NCBI GenBank assembly: GCA_902728285.1
Contig: CACVBU010000693.1
Coordinates: 580,779 to 644,778 of the forward strand
DNA: 64,000 nt
Origin: Clytia hemisphaerica
Taxonomy: Eukaryota; Cnidaria; Hydrozoa; Leptothecata; Clytiidae
Reading direction: 5' to 3'
Shown here piece after piece: positions 1-13,100 of this stretch. The number at the start of each line of letters is the position of its first letter. The stretch's first letter is position 1. The notes below the pieces were generated by a model. It saw only the letters and a program-made list of their open reading frames with translations, did not search any database and was not told the origin of the DNA. The position numbers and the translations under genes were made by a program.

Positions 1-1069
1 AATGAATTATACTCTCTCACTCGTTTCGCTTTCTATCTCTCTCTATGATTTATTTATTTATGACGTCAAAATTTCCGTTGAGCGGGATTGTCTCCGGGCC
101 GGCACGGACTGTAAACAACTTTAAGAAAGACAATAGGAAAAGGAGGTAGCTAGTTATGATTTCAGCCAAAAACGTTGATCGATTGAATCAGTAAAGCTTT
201 TCCCTTGGACATTACATGTTTCTATGCACCTCAATCAAGTCACTTTCAACAAAACATATCATGCAAATTACTCTATTTCTCTCAGGCCAACATGACTTGA
301 CAATCAACGAACGTAAAAGAAAGTATAAACAAAAAAATGTCAATGGAAAGTTCTGTAGATGAATGTAACAAGCTACAGATTATCTCAGACAAAACAGTCG
401 ACTTTAAAAGCTCATCTAAGAACCTTTTCTCAAAAAACGAAGGCTTCACAATTCTTTAAAACAACATAAAACTGAAACATTTCAACACCGTAAGTGACTT
501 TCAAGCCTCAGTACCAAAAACTGAATGACAACAATAACAGACTTTTAAAATTACCATGTTGATGCTCATTTTACCACTTAACTATCAGACATTAGTGTGG
601 CAAGTTCAGTTAAAGTTTATCAGACAAGTGAACTAAGATGGATAGAACCAGCACTTAACTTTATATATCAAATGACATAATGTATAAGCTACAAATAAAT
701 ATATAAAAAACTTCAAAAAAAGAACGAAAAAATTAAACAAACAAAAAGTAGAAAAGAAAACTTTTTTTTATTTATTATTTGTCTTACACAAAAGAGCAAT
801 CAGTCTTGAACAATAGACCATGACAAAAGAACTGAATTACGAATGTCTAAAAAAAGGACAGCGAAAAAACCCGAGCAACTTTTCTAACATTTTTTCGTTC
901 ACCGAGTTAATGATATAAAAGAAAAAGCGAAAGAAGTAATCAGAGATGCTTCGTTTTTTATATATAGGTAGCTTATAACAATGGCTTTAAGATTCCTCTA
1001 TTCCGGAAAGTTATACACTGTCGCTTAGCCTTTTCTAGTCGTTTGTTAGCCTTTACTTTTAAACAATGA
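1..1069. other. gene-free flank
   Basis: AT-rich sequence with short pyrimidine runs at the very start (TCTC-rich, about 10-50). I see no open frame with coding character, no RNA gene and no clear repeat boundary. A gene extending in from outside the window cannot be excluded. Confidence 0.5.
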
Positions 1070-4005
1070 CTTTTAAACTTTACGTGTATCTTTTGTGACT
1101 ATTATGTAGTACAACAATAATATCATAAAAGGCGAAAAGAAAAGCAAAAAAAAAGCTAAGATAACTTGCCGACAATTATGGGTTTATAAGACCACTTGCC
1201 CGCCTCTCTATTCTGCTATTGTTCTTATAGGTAAACAAAGCCTTCTTTCATCTTACCGACAAACTTATTTGTACAAGAACATGATATATGTGCATTTGAT
1301 TGGTTCTTTTAAGTGAAGGGAACCAATAAAAATTATTATTATTCATAAACATTAAAGGGAAAGAAATAAGAAAATTTTATGGGAAAAAGTTTTTATCTCC
1401 AATTCTTGCCTTATAATTTGAGTATCATTTTTTGAGCTTTTTAAGCGCTAAATTGACCTTGCCTTTTCAAGCAAAACAAATTGTTATAATGACGGTTAGA
1501 AGTTTAGAAAAACATCAGCCCACTGGGATTGATTGATATACCACGGGGTGCTTGTTTGCCAATGATTATAGGAAGCTAAGCAAACAAACTATCCCCTTAA
1601 AATAGAATAAAACCCGGTCAAATGAAGCAAAAGTGAAATCAATATTCGTTATTAGTCTTACTGTACCAAAATGAATGAAATAAGTAGACATTACTTAAAC
1701 GTTAAATTTTTGAGTCCAATAGAGCTGTTCGTGCCCCAGGCTTAAGCTTCAAAAATACCTAAAATACAGTTTAACGTAACCACTGCGGCGTTAAGATTGT
1801 TTACTTAATTGTGAGGGCCATTATAGTTAGTATAGTTCTTAAACACTTGAGTTAGTGAGACGTCTGATCGTTAACAATAATATATCATTGAAAAGTAGGG
1901 TTTGTTTCCTGTCTGTTATAATAATACGCGTTTTCCATGAGCGGCTTATAAAATATTCAAAACTACTCCGCCCCACCACTTGACTTAGATAAAGGAGTAC
2001 CACTTGAAGGGATAAAAGGCCGAACAAAGCCTTTGATCTTTCTATTTAAAAGAGGCTCATTAAAAATTCAAACTGTGTTTTAACTTTAAGTAAATAAAAA
2101 TCAATAGCCTAAGATAATAGATAGGTCTCGCCGTATAGTAAAAATACCAATAGGGAAAAGAAACAGATCGAACGTGGTTTATATTTAGTTCCTTTTTATT
2201 TATATTTGTTATTTTTAGTTCTTTTCAAGCTTATGAATGGAATAGAAGCGCTCACCGCCCCAAATCATAGTATACGTTTACTCCTCAAACGGCCAACCAT
2301 ACAGAACTTTCCTTTTTTTACGAAATGGGCAAAAAAGGGGGAAAATCATGAAGTCAAAAAACGGGCCTCTATGACAGAAACAAAAAAACGAGAAAAGAAA
2401 GTTTTTAAACAATCAAAAAATTTTTGAAAAAAAAAGATTTATTTAAAGTAAATCCTGGTTGCAAAAAACTTCAGAAGGAACCGCTTTTATAGAAAAGGGC
2501 ATTATTCAAAGTATGAATTTAAATCAATTTCTTTTCTCCAAAGGCTCAAAGAAAATTCTTAACTTATAATGTACACATTGGATAGTTACGTGGGCTCATA
2601 TACAGGGAAATCGATATCTTTATTCTATTTATAAAAGAATTCAAAACAAGGCATTTACCAAACAGTATTACAGATCGAGTCCGCGGCATCGCGCGGTCAA
2701 AGTTTAGGGCGAGCGCTTATTATGTCATCAAATCCAAATAGCGGTATCGCAAAAACACATACAAAAATGACTCGCGCGATTATATATTTGCTAATGTATG
2801 ACGTAAAAGTTAGTTAGGTTAGTTGATGGTTGATAAAGGTTAGTCGGCCAAATAATTTGATCAAGTTTTTCAGGTCCACGAATTAATATTTGCGCAATTT
2901 ACCAACAAGGGACTAAAACCAGGCTCTATTGATTGCCTTTAGCCGCCGGCATATAGTTTTGATGCAAATATGGACAAAACAGGGCAAAATTCGGTCAATA
3001 ATTTACTTTTTGCGAAACTGAATTTCGCCGTCTCCCCAAGGATTGGTCGCTTCGCCGCGCGGTTGAGTGGGAAGCGGAGTCATAGAAAGATTCTAACAAG
3101 ATCGGAAAATAAGCCGTCCGTCAAGGGAGAATCGACCGGCAATGATTATATAACAGCTTTTTGATTACCCATTACGCTAAAAAGCTTTCTATGAAGTAAG
3201 CGCCCATAAAGCTCTTTACATTGTAATTGTCTAAATAGAACGGATAATATCTAATAAGATAATGGGATAAAGTGCGCGCTAAGCTAAACAATGTTAAAGA
3301 CGCAAATTCGGTAATAAGCCATGCGGAAACAAAGCTTGCATATTATGTTACAAAGAATTCTGTAGGATGTCCGCAACATAAGATGGCGTCTAAAATGAAA
3401 CCAGGGAAGTTTAACTCCAATTTTTCGAGACGAAATCTTTTTTGCGGCGATTACAGTGATGTATTTAATGATCACTCATTAAAGTAACGGGATCTGTTTA
3501 CAAGCTCATTAAAACATTTGATAATACCCTTAAGTGCGGTCTTCCGATAATAGATGAATAATTAGGCGCATTATGCATATGGTAAAGCTGCAAACATATT
3601 ATCAAAAGTAAAGCCGTAACGTATCGAGAAGGATCACGAGGTTTATAATATACTATATTTCATAATTTTGTATGGTTTCTATAAAGACTAACCAGACAAT
3701 AAATAAAGTGCGTAGACAATTAAAACTTTGTTCACACTTTAAGATTGAAACATTGCGACATCTTTGAGTCTGCTTTACCATAATTCTACTTCCTGTTAAG
3801 GCCCTTTTTCCGAAATGGGTCCTAAATTATTTATGTTTGGAAGAAAATAATAACGATAAAAGAGTAAAGGGGCGGGCAAGTGGTCATATAAACCAATAAC
3901 TGTCGGGAAGTTATCTTAGGTTTTTTTTGCTTTTGCTTTTCGCCTTTTATGACATTATTGTTGTACTACATAATAGTCACAAAATATACATGTGAAGTTT
4001 GTAAA
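1070..4005. repeat. 2.9-kb segment bounded by ~155-bp inverted repeats
   Basis: The stretch about 1070-1225 is repeated in inverted orientation at about 3850-4005. The shared core includes GTGACTATTATGTAGTACAA and, further in, AAGATAACTT and ACCACTTGCCCGCC, with scattered mismatches and small indels. The arms face each other across about 2.6 kb with no convincing coding sequence (short frames at 2206, 2970 and 3272 lack recognisable content). This may be a non-autonomous DNA transposon or a foldback element. I could not fix exact ends or a target-site duplication. Between the arms I see only AT-rich DNA with a slightly CG-richer patch at about 2680-2790. Confidence 0.7.
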
Positions 4006-4027
4006 TATTTCATTCTTTACCGACCCC

Positions 4028-4119
4028 AGCTGGCACATAACGTTGTTTTAACGTTCATCTAACGTTATATGGACGTTGTGAACGTTAGATGAACGTTGAA
4101 ACAACGTTGTGTGCCAGCT
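4028..4119. mobile_element. AACGTT-rich palindromic MITE, copy 1
   Basis: The element is a near-perfect hairpin whose ends are AGCTGGCACA and TGTGCCAGCT. Each arm carries three AACGTT palindromes, starting at 4039, 4050 and 4061 on the left and 4081, 4092 and 4103 on the right, so they are 11 bp apart within each arm. A related GACGTT lies in the loop at 4072. It sits just outside the right arm of the 2.9-kb inverted-repeat segment. A diverged second copy lies at 59274-59352, which supports a dispersed element rather than a chance palindrome. Confidence 0.75.
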
Positions 4120-6857
4120 TGGACACTAACAGGTCTCAAGAATTCCTGAAAACCTCCGCAAAACATAACTAAATATTCCTCGAATCATAACTTTCTCAAA
4201 AATCAAAACAAGGTCCAGCCTAATCCCCTAAATCAATATAGAAGTACAATAGAAAATACGCCAGGAAAGCTTCTTCTGCACTTGGTTTCACAAAGAAGAG
4301 CTATGGCGTGACCAAGGCATATGGCTTAATAGTAGGGGCTAGTGATGAATTTTAAAACAAACAATAAGCAAGAGTAGAGCTTTCAATCTTTGGCTGGCTT
4401 GGATTAGTATCGATTTCATTACTAAGCTGCACGCATTAGCCCCTCATTAGCGTTCAATAAAATTTCTTATGATAAAAATGAGAATAGTAAAAGCATGCCT
4501 GAACATATCATCAAAAATGCTATTAGGAGTTGTTTAAAATAGATGGGATGGTTGCGGAAGTCACTTTCAACTGCAAAATAGGGTAATTAGTCGAATAAAA
4601 TGACATCAAACAGATCTAGTTTGTACAATGTGTGGGTGACCTTCAAAGAAACAAGCAAATTGGATCAATCCCTTTATGCAAAGACATTGATAGCGCTCTT
4701 TCTACTGTAGATCAACGTACACGCTTCTAATCTGCTTTTAGACGCATGCATGACGTTTGCATCTTTGGATTACACTACCATGACATCGACCAGACCTTTA
4801 AGTTAATTCTCGTGAGCATTAAGTTAATAACGTTAAGAAACTCTCTATACCAGACGCACGTATTACGTAGTGTATTCCTCTACGGGAATGGATTTTGAAA
4901 TTTTCGTACATCTCGGGTCTCTTGATGATACAGTAACAACATCATACTCTAGCCAATACGAGAAAAGCTATTTTTACCAAACAATAGTGAAGAATTTTAC
5001 GATGACATCACATGTCAAGACATGATCGTACGCCATTTTGAAAGAAGGCGATTCAGCTTACTAATACTCCGAAACAAAAGATATTCTCTGTGAAACCTCA
5101 TGATTTAAATTTCGAACTAAATGAACCTGAAAATTTGTGGCAAGTCTCAACCCTATTACTAAGAAAGCAACTTGAATTGAAATGTGAAGCACGAATTAGT
5201 CAAATTCAGTTCGTTTTATTTTAAAAATCTTCCAGTACCTCGAAAATTAATTTTCTCGGAAAAAAGAAGGTTTTAAAATCGTCAAAGTATTGCTATATTC
5301 TCGGCTCAGTATAAGAAGACCAAACAAAATGAAAAGATCTCTCCTCCAACAACAGTATTTTGCGAGATTTTAAAACTAGTTGTGACATAGTGAAACACAG
5401 AAAATGATTACGGTGTTGAGAAAATATAACTGTACCGTGTTAATGCCTTTTTCTATTTACCAAACGATCTCTGTTCAATTCTCGCAAATCATTGACTTTC
5501 GTTAAGTTTGTGTGAGTCCTACTTGTAACATAACTTCCATTTTTCTTACCCCTTCTATATATAAGTTTCTTGAAAATTGGTTTTTGATCAGTGAAAGGTC
5601 GACATGTTGATGTGTGTAGTCGTTGTGATTTTATCTTGATTTTTCTTCCAAGGAAAGAATAATTTGGAATTTAAATAAATCTTATAAATTTGGACCATAG
5701 CACCGTATAAGAAGAAATACTGCAATCTTTGAATCGTGCACGAAATTCTGCGGTGATCGACAATTTTGGGGGGAATTTGAAGTTAAACTCAGGCAAAAGG
5801 AACTTTTGAAAGTTAGACTTCCAATGAGACTTCCACTGAAACTTCTATGGGACAGTTTTCAATTTCCACAAAAAGGTCGGTATCGAATGTGATAAGGGCA
5901 TACTACAATTTCTAGGAAAGAATGAATATTATTGAAGAAATGAATGTCACAGCCAACTCTCTCTGTTTTGGCCTTTCGACAAAGGATTTTCTTCAAATTA
6001 AAAAAAGACTGACTGGGACAAACTACTGGGCCTTTAGAAGGACAAGCTGAGAGAATTCGAATTAGGGAGTTGATAGTAATTGCAAGATAGTTAAACACAA
6101 TTTCCACAACCTATATTTTCAGCATAGAGAGCGGCGGTGCAGAATGCCGTGAAAAGAGGAATTAAATGTATACAATGCGGTAAGATAATGACAGGAAAAA
6201 CAAAGAACAATAGTTTATGACAAAAATAGAAACGTCTGTTCTTTTCTTGGATTGGTAATCAATCACTACTACTAGTGAAAAAATGAAAATTATTGCGACG
6301 ACCCTAAATTGACTTTCATTAAACCAAACCCCATTTACGGATGATAAAGTAATATAGAGAGTGCTCAGAGATCGGATGAGTATCATTTTCACAATGGTAA
6401 GAAGTTCTTTATAGAGGACCTTTGGTAATGTTCAAGACAAAGATGACCACACAAATTCAGCAGGGTGATTTCGAACGATAGCATGCCGTGCAAATGATAG
6501 CAAACTTCAGCAAACTAATTTTGCAGATTATTTAAAAACATCATATGGGAGTACTTCGGAAAGATGCATCGATAATACATCCCGTCATTATATACAACAG
6601 TTTTTTTTACCGACAACCGGAAAAACAAGGTGCATTTAAAAACAACTTAACATAGCTTGTCACCAGAAATGATAATTGATGATGTAATTGATTGATGATG
6701 GATGATGATGAAAAACAATGTAAGAAGCATGAGAATCCGAAGAATATAGTTCAATTATTCGCTGGTAGGTTTTTTTATAAGAACAATGTTCGATAATAAA
6801 TGAAGAGACAAGAGTTTTCAATGTAAAGATGTAAGTGGTCGGAAAATTTTGACATAG
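4120..6857. other. gene-free stretch
   Basis: No supported gene. Two minus-strand open frames (5859-6107, cysteine-containing, and 6162-6392, hydrophobic) are short, match no family I recognise and have no clear partner exons. A GATGATGATG-like run occurs near 6670-6715. Confidence 0.5.
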
Positions 6858-7133
6858 CTTTTGAGTGCGCTAAAGAATGTTGTGAAAGATCCTGAGCCAC
6901 CAAAACAACCATCAAACATCAAGAAATTAGAACAGCAATCAGACGATTTCAACAACCCAACCAAATATTTTACATTTGTTGTTCTTACAAGCTTGAAGAT
7001 GGTTAAAGAATGTTTAAAAGAAGTAATTAAGAATGCAAGAAGAAGAGATAAAGAGAAGATCAGACGCATCAACATCCGGGAGGAGTTAATCGTCATTCAG
7101 CTACTTAATGCTGTACACACTGCATGGGATTAA
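6858..7133 (+). CDS. hypothetical charged ORF, possibly a terminal exon
   Basis: A frame of about 90 codons opens after an in-frame TAG whose AG could serve as a splice acceptor, and it closes at the TAA at 7131-7133. It has no ATG at its 5' end, so if real it would be a last exon or an exon fragment. The peptide starts with a Pro/Gln-rich stretch, followed by a hydrophobic segment and a very basic helix-prone segment (runs of Arg/Lys/Glu) ending in HTAWD. I recognise no family. The opposite strand is also open over the same bases, which weakens the case. I include it only as a candidate. Confidence 0.2.
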   Translation, partial: LLSALKNVVKDPEPPKQPSNIKKLEQQSDDFNNPTKYFTFVVLTSLKMVKECLKEVIKNARRRDKEKIRRINIREELIVIQLLNAVHTAWD

Positions 7134-10100
7134 AAATAAACACCGTTTGACGTCATAGGGTGCTACTATACCCTCCCTCCCTCCTGTCTTACGTAAGGGC
7201 ATCAACAAAAAGCAGGCGATACCAACAACTCCTTGTGTGAGCTTTTTCTATAAGCATATGAAAAACTTTCGTGAAGAGGTGATTTTGGCGTTGAAGAGGG
7301 CGTTTTTACTAAGGAAAACTGATATACTAAAGGGGGCAAATTCAATTGCAATACATTGCACATGACTCATAGTCTGCTAAGGCTCAAGACTTATCGATAT
7401 GACTCAATAAAATATACTTTTTATACTAAAAATCTTATAATAAAATCAAAACAATAACAATGTTGATCGCCCGCTCTCTCCCAGTATTTCTATGACTGTG
7501 TGTAATGCCGCGCTCATCCGTCAACAAGACACGACGAAACGGCGGTACAAGAAACGTCATTATGCAAAAATGGCGACGACGTTTTTTTCCGATTTTTTGA
7601 TCGGTTGGCAATTTGAAAATTGCAGTTTTTAATCATTTTATTCCCGCGGATCAAATGAACAATTGTTATCTTAACCTAGCGAGGCCCGATATATTTTATT
7701 TGAAACTTTCTCGTTTTTTTTAATATTTTGAATCTATTCTGTTATACTTTACATGGTACTGGGAAAAGAGACTACAACTTAAGCATATAAGCTGATTTTC
7801 TGGTTTTACCAAGAATGTAGATGACACATAAAAATATAGAAAAATATTTGGTTTTTTTTACTACGTCTGGATACTCGTCTGCCTACACAAAACTTCAAAT
7901 AGAATTTTCGGCTTAAAATGAACCTAAGTCTATGAGACTAAACAAATATGAATAAGGTTCTTGATGAAAAATATTTGCCCCTTAATCTGTTTTCAGGCCT
8001 TAATGATTCAAAAGGAAGAGTGGACTTAAAATTCCACAGATTTCAAAGATATGTTCGTTGCTGGCCTAAGGATCTTTCTGTTGGTTTCATGTCAAAAATC
8101 ACGAAACTCACATAATTTAGAGCATTGAGCCATGTTTACAAAGCTAATTGAGATATTTTTAACATTAAAGCTTTAATCCAATGTAGAATTAACAAAGTTA
8201 TTGTTTCTTATGAAATTTGATTGTACTTGGATATCCTGAACATGACGTCAAATTAAAAAAAGGGGATGCCAGTTTATTTGTCAGAAGATAACAGAAGCCC
8301 AACATTTGAGTTGACGGTGGATGAAACAAGGATTTCGTTTGATTGTAAAAGCGAATGACCAGAAACGAGAATACATAAGAGGGGAACAAGGGATTGCTTA
8401 ACTAAGTACAGTCAAAATTTACCGCTATTCAATGGGGGAAGTATTGCTTTTCGAATAAAGTTCCATTTAAAAACAACAAGTTTTGGCATATGGAAAAACA
8501 GGGAAGGAAAAGGATGTCAGAGGTCACATTACAATCCAATTTATAAAAAACGTAGAAATCGAGATGTCAATCTTAAAATGTCGGCAATTACACTGATGAC
8601 AGAAATGAATAATATATGCTCTTGGCCGTCCGCCTTAGGCCGCCCACTCGTCCGTTTTCCTAAAAGAGAAGTCGCCAAGTTGGTAAAACGAAAGGAAGCG
8701 CATGTTTTTTTAAAGGAATAAGAAATGTTAATTTTTTCAGTTTAGCTAAGATAATCGTTGGAACGATATTTGTAAGTAACATTCTCTCAAATGAAAGAAC
8801 GAAGCAAAAATAATGTCCACTTGTCAAAGGTCTTTCCGATTTTTCGGCCATGTCGGTAAACACTGGTACTTTAAAACTTTCAAAATGTAATAAAAAAGGG
8901 GCACATCAAGATTTGAGATTGATGGATTAGTGATGATAGGTCTGACCGGTTGAAATCAAGACCGTTAAATGATAATGTTTGTCTAACCTTTCATTTTTCA
9001 GCCGCTTTTGATTTTGACCCCTCTTTTAGTCGGGGATCGACTATTTCTATATTCATCGAGCGTGATTACTCATTATTCGAGCAAAGAATTTTTTTGATCT
9101 TAAACTTTATAAATAAGCACTTCCATATTGCATATGAGGATGTAACATATCTCAGTGGTTGAATCTTTAAAAGGACAACAGATTTTCCCTTTGAGAATCT
9201 TCGGACGACCCCGGGGGTTGTACTTAGGCAAAATGGGTGCCGAGTATGTGCGAGCCTATAAGGGTTAAATTTTTACACCCTCGAAATTTTCACTAAGGGT
9301 TAAACAAACCAACCCACTAGGAAAGGATCTAAAATTCACGAAAATCGAAAGTTTCCCCTCTCAAAGGGTCACGATTTTCAAAGATTTTGACCAAAATTGA
9401 GTGAAAATCGACAAAAAAATTTGGTAAAAATGTCTCTAAGGATCCCCAAAAACGTCATTTTTTTATCTTTAAGGGTCAATTTTCTATTTTCGGACATACC
9501 CGTCACCTCGTAAACCATATAGTCCCTCCCCGGGCGACCCGTAAACAGCTAAGATTTGGGGAATCAGTTTGCTTCCCTCGGACAATATACTCTCCAGCTC
9601 TATGTTTCAATTTTTTCCTGGGAAAGCACAATGAATGATAATATTTCCAAAACATTTACATGATAAAGATGAAAACATGTTTCGAATCGGTCAATCTAGA
9701 GTTTCATATTCTCAAATATTCAATGTTAAATATTTTTTGGAAATACCTTAATTAGGGTAAAGATGCAACTACTAGTTAATGGGCGTTGGACCAATCAGAG
9801 ATGAGAAGAGTACCGAGTGATCGGTTTCAATTAACGGGACATTTAACAGGTCTCACTTATTAACATGATATTGTAACAGAATAATTATGAGAAGACCAAG
9901 ATAGAAACAATTAAGATAAGAATTTGAAAATTAAAAAAAACGAAGGTCCCAATTGAAGAATTTTAGGACTCATTTTTGGCGGAAGAAAACATAGATATCG
10001 GTACCCGTAAAGAGATGCTAGAAGAATAGAATTGGAAGAATATCAAAGCTTTGTGAGCATGAAGAATAGAAAGCGATTAGAACTAGTTGGAACACTACAA

Positions 10101-13100
10101 TCAAACTAAACAAATAAAGCAAAAAAATTGAGCTTAAGTGTGATTTCATTTTTCATCAAATTTATCGTCTAAGTGCAAGGGTAGGTTTTTCGCGGCAAAT
10201 TGCTTCCCTTAAAAATATTCTTCATCTCGATTTTTCAAATTTTTTGTTCCACCAAATTTCGATCCACCTGTCTTCGTGAAATTAAACAAATAATTTCAAG
10301 TTCTAAAAGAAGTCCGAAAGGGAGCGGTATCTGGTCATAGAAATAGAAAACAATGACCCCTGAAAAAACCCTCGGAAAAAATATATATAAATTCGTTTTT
10401 GAAATAAAAGAGTAATTTCAGCTTTAATTAACAAACAAACAAATAAATTTGCAGTCAATTCTTCACAAGAGATTTGACCGATGAAACACAAAGAAATTGA
10501 AGAATATCTAGTGAAGAAAATCTTGAAAAGGCTTTAAGTAGTAGAAGCAAACGAAGGGAGGATACGCCCCGTACATAGTAAAAGTTCACACCTTTTCAGA
10601 AAAATATAATAACCAATAAGATCCTCGAGCTAAAAATAACCTTAATTGTTAAAACAGTGGGCATCTAGTTTGTATTTGTACAGCAGAATTTGATTAATCA
10701 TCCAAGCTGTCAAAACTAGGGGGGCAATCAATTCAAATTTGGCATGTAATTATTAAATGCAGACTTGCGAAAAAACCACGAAAAAAACCACAATTGCTTG
10801 GAGGAATTTCACGAAAACATGGAACATTTTGCGAACGGTTCTCTTTCAAAAAATGCTTAGGCAAGTTCGCAATCGTGTTATTAACACTTTCTTTAATAGC
10901 ACTGAGTTATCAGAATTCAAGGCTAAGAACGACTAGGAAATATCCACAGGCAGTTGAAATTCACAACGACGCCAGGAATTTAAAAAGATGTAATATTCGA
11001 AGCTCCAAATGGATATAAAGCTGCCTTAGGAGTGCTTCAAATTTCCGGCTTTAGCCCGTTAAGATGTTTAAAATTTGGTTGCTAAAAAGACAAGAAGCAT
11101 GACTGTAAGTAGTATACAGTATTTCCTTTGCATAAGAAAATACCCCACAGAGCTGATTCGAAATCACACCGGACAAATAGGACGTCGGACAAATGACTTA
11201 GTTGTCACTTTATAGAAGGATTAAGGATTCTTTTGTCAGAGTGTGGGAAAGTGTGCCGTGATGAGAGAAAAAGGCGTGAAACGTCATCAAGAGTGACATA
11301 ATATAAGGAAGTTTACAGGGAAGACTGCCAAGTGCAAAATATCAAATTCCTTACAACAAGTTAAATTCAAAGCTTAACGGACGCAAGTTTTAACTTTGAA
11401 GAATCGAGAATTTAAACTGCTCTTTTGCCGACAGAAAAGTGATTTCCTTGACTTCAGACTAGAGATTAGACGAAAAGGTCATCCGTCAAAACTACTCAAA
11501 AGAATTGCTTGAACTTGCTTTCAGATTTTAAGAAAAAGGTTTTTTCAAAAACAAAATATGGAAGAGCGGTTTCCTTTGATGACGATTTACAAAGAGAGGC
11601 CGCACGAATCCTTGAGGCACTGAATTGGTGAATACGTTACGCAAATAAGCGTGTGTTTACATTATAACATCAGAACAATAAAAGATGGGGGCGATAGATG
11701 GATTGGATGACTAAATTACAAAGTGATTTTATATCTTAGACATAAAATGATGTCTAAAAATTGCATTAACTCATTCCAAGTGATTCGTTTATAGGATAAA
11801 TGAAGTTGATATTTATTTACTTTAGGTTTGAAAAAGGGGTACATTCCTTGACCATTTCAATCATTTAGACTTCGCCGGTATCCCTATACATAAAGGATGA
11901 TTGACAAATAAGACACTGGAACAAAGATTGACTGAATCAACAAAATATACGAAAAATTTCCCATGAATGGATTTCAAATCTCATTGTACAATAAAGGACC
12001 TATACACAAGCTTGTAAACAAAAATAACGGCAAAATGATAAATTGACTGTAGTATTATATGCTATAAAAAGGTTTTTGATGGGACAAATATAAATGACTA
12101 AGCAAGACCAACGTTTTATTTAGCTGGAAACTTCCATTGAGTAGTCTTTTGTACGGAGTAAAGCTTTGAGAAAGTACCTTCAAAGGAAAGATTAATTAAC
12201 GCGAAAGTGTAAAATCTCAATGCATTCAAAGCTGGGATGAAATAATCCACCATTTTGTTTTGACAGAATGATAACGGTCATTGAAACGTATAAAAGGGTG
12301 TGGTTCTTTTCTCATGTCTCCTTGTGATACCGGGTTAGAAGATTACCGGAAAGGGAAAATTGCCGGAAAAAGGCAAAACAGATACCGGAAAAATAGCATT
12401 TCTTGAGACGAAATCACAGAGGAAGTATAAAGAATTGAGCCTTTGGTGTAAATAACTCTTCTCAAAAGAAGTTGAAAAGTTAAAGACGTAAGCCTTCACA
12501 GGAGCTCAAGGTTTCCAATGGTCTAAAGGCCTTCACTGGAGCTCAGAATTAAAAAGAGGATTTCCAATTCTTCTGATAAAATGTAGTACACTAGACAAAA
12601 ATTTCTCAGCTACCTTCAAGAAACAAACACGTAAGCTGAAAACGAACCACTATATAATTAAAAGTTTGTCACCAAATGCTCGACAATAATACCAGGAAGA
12701 CGATAATTACAATAAACATTTGTAAATGAACCTGAAAATCTATACATCTCGACTTATCTGTAAAATTTAGAGAAATGATACAAGACATTAGAGCATTCTT
12801 GTGACAGATATCAAGTAGGTTTTCACTGGTTACTGAGATTTTTCGTGTGAGGCCGATTATTACTGCGAAAAGCAATGAAAAAATACTTTTGCAGATAGGG
12901 TTACAACTAAGATTGCAAGACCTTTGGACCAGAACTTTTTGCGTTTCTTATCAAAAGTAATTGGCTAAATTCTTGAGAAGGGTGTTTAATTTTACACCCC
13001 TTTTCATTACCTGTAAAAGGATTTTTACAGTCGACATCCAATTTTTGCTACAATTCTTTCATCCTTAGAAATTCTTAGTTTTTTAGGCATGCTTTTGGTT

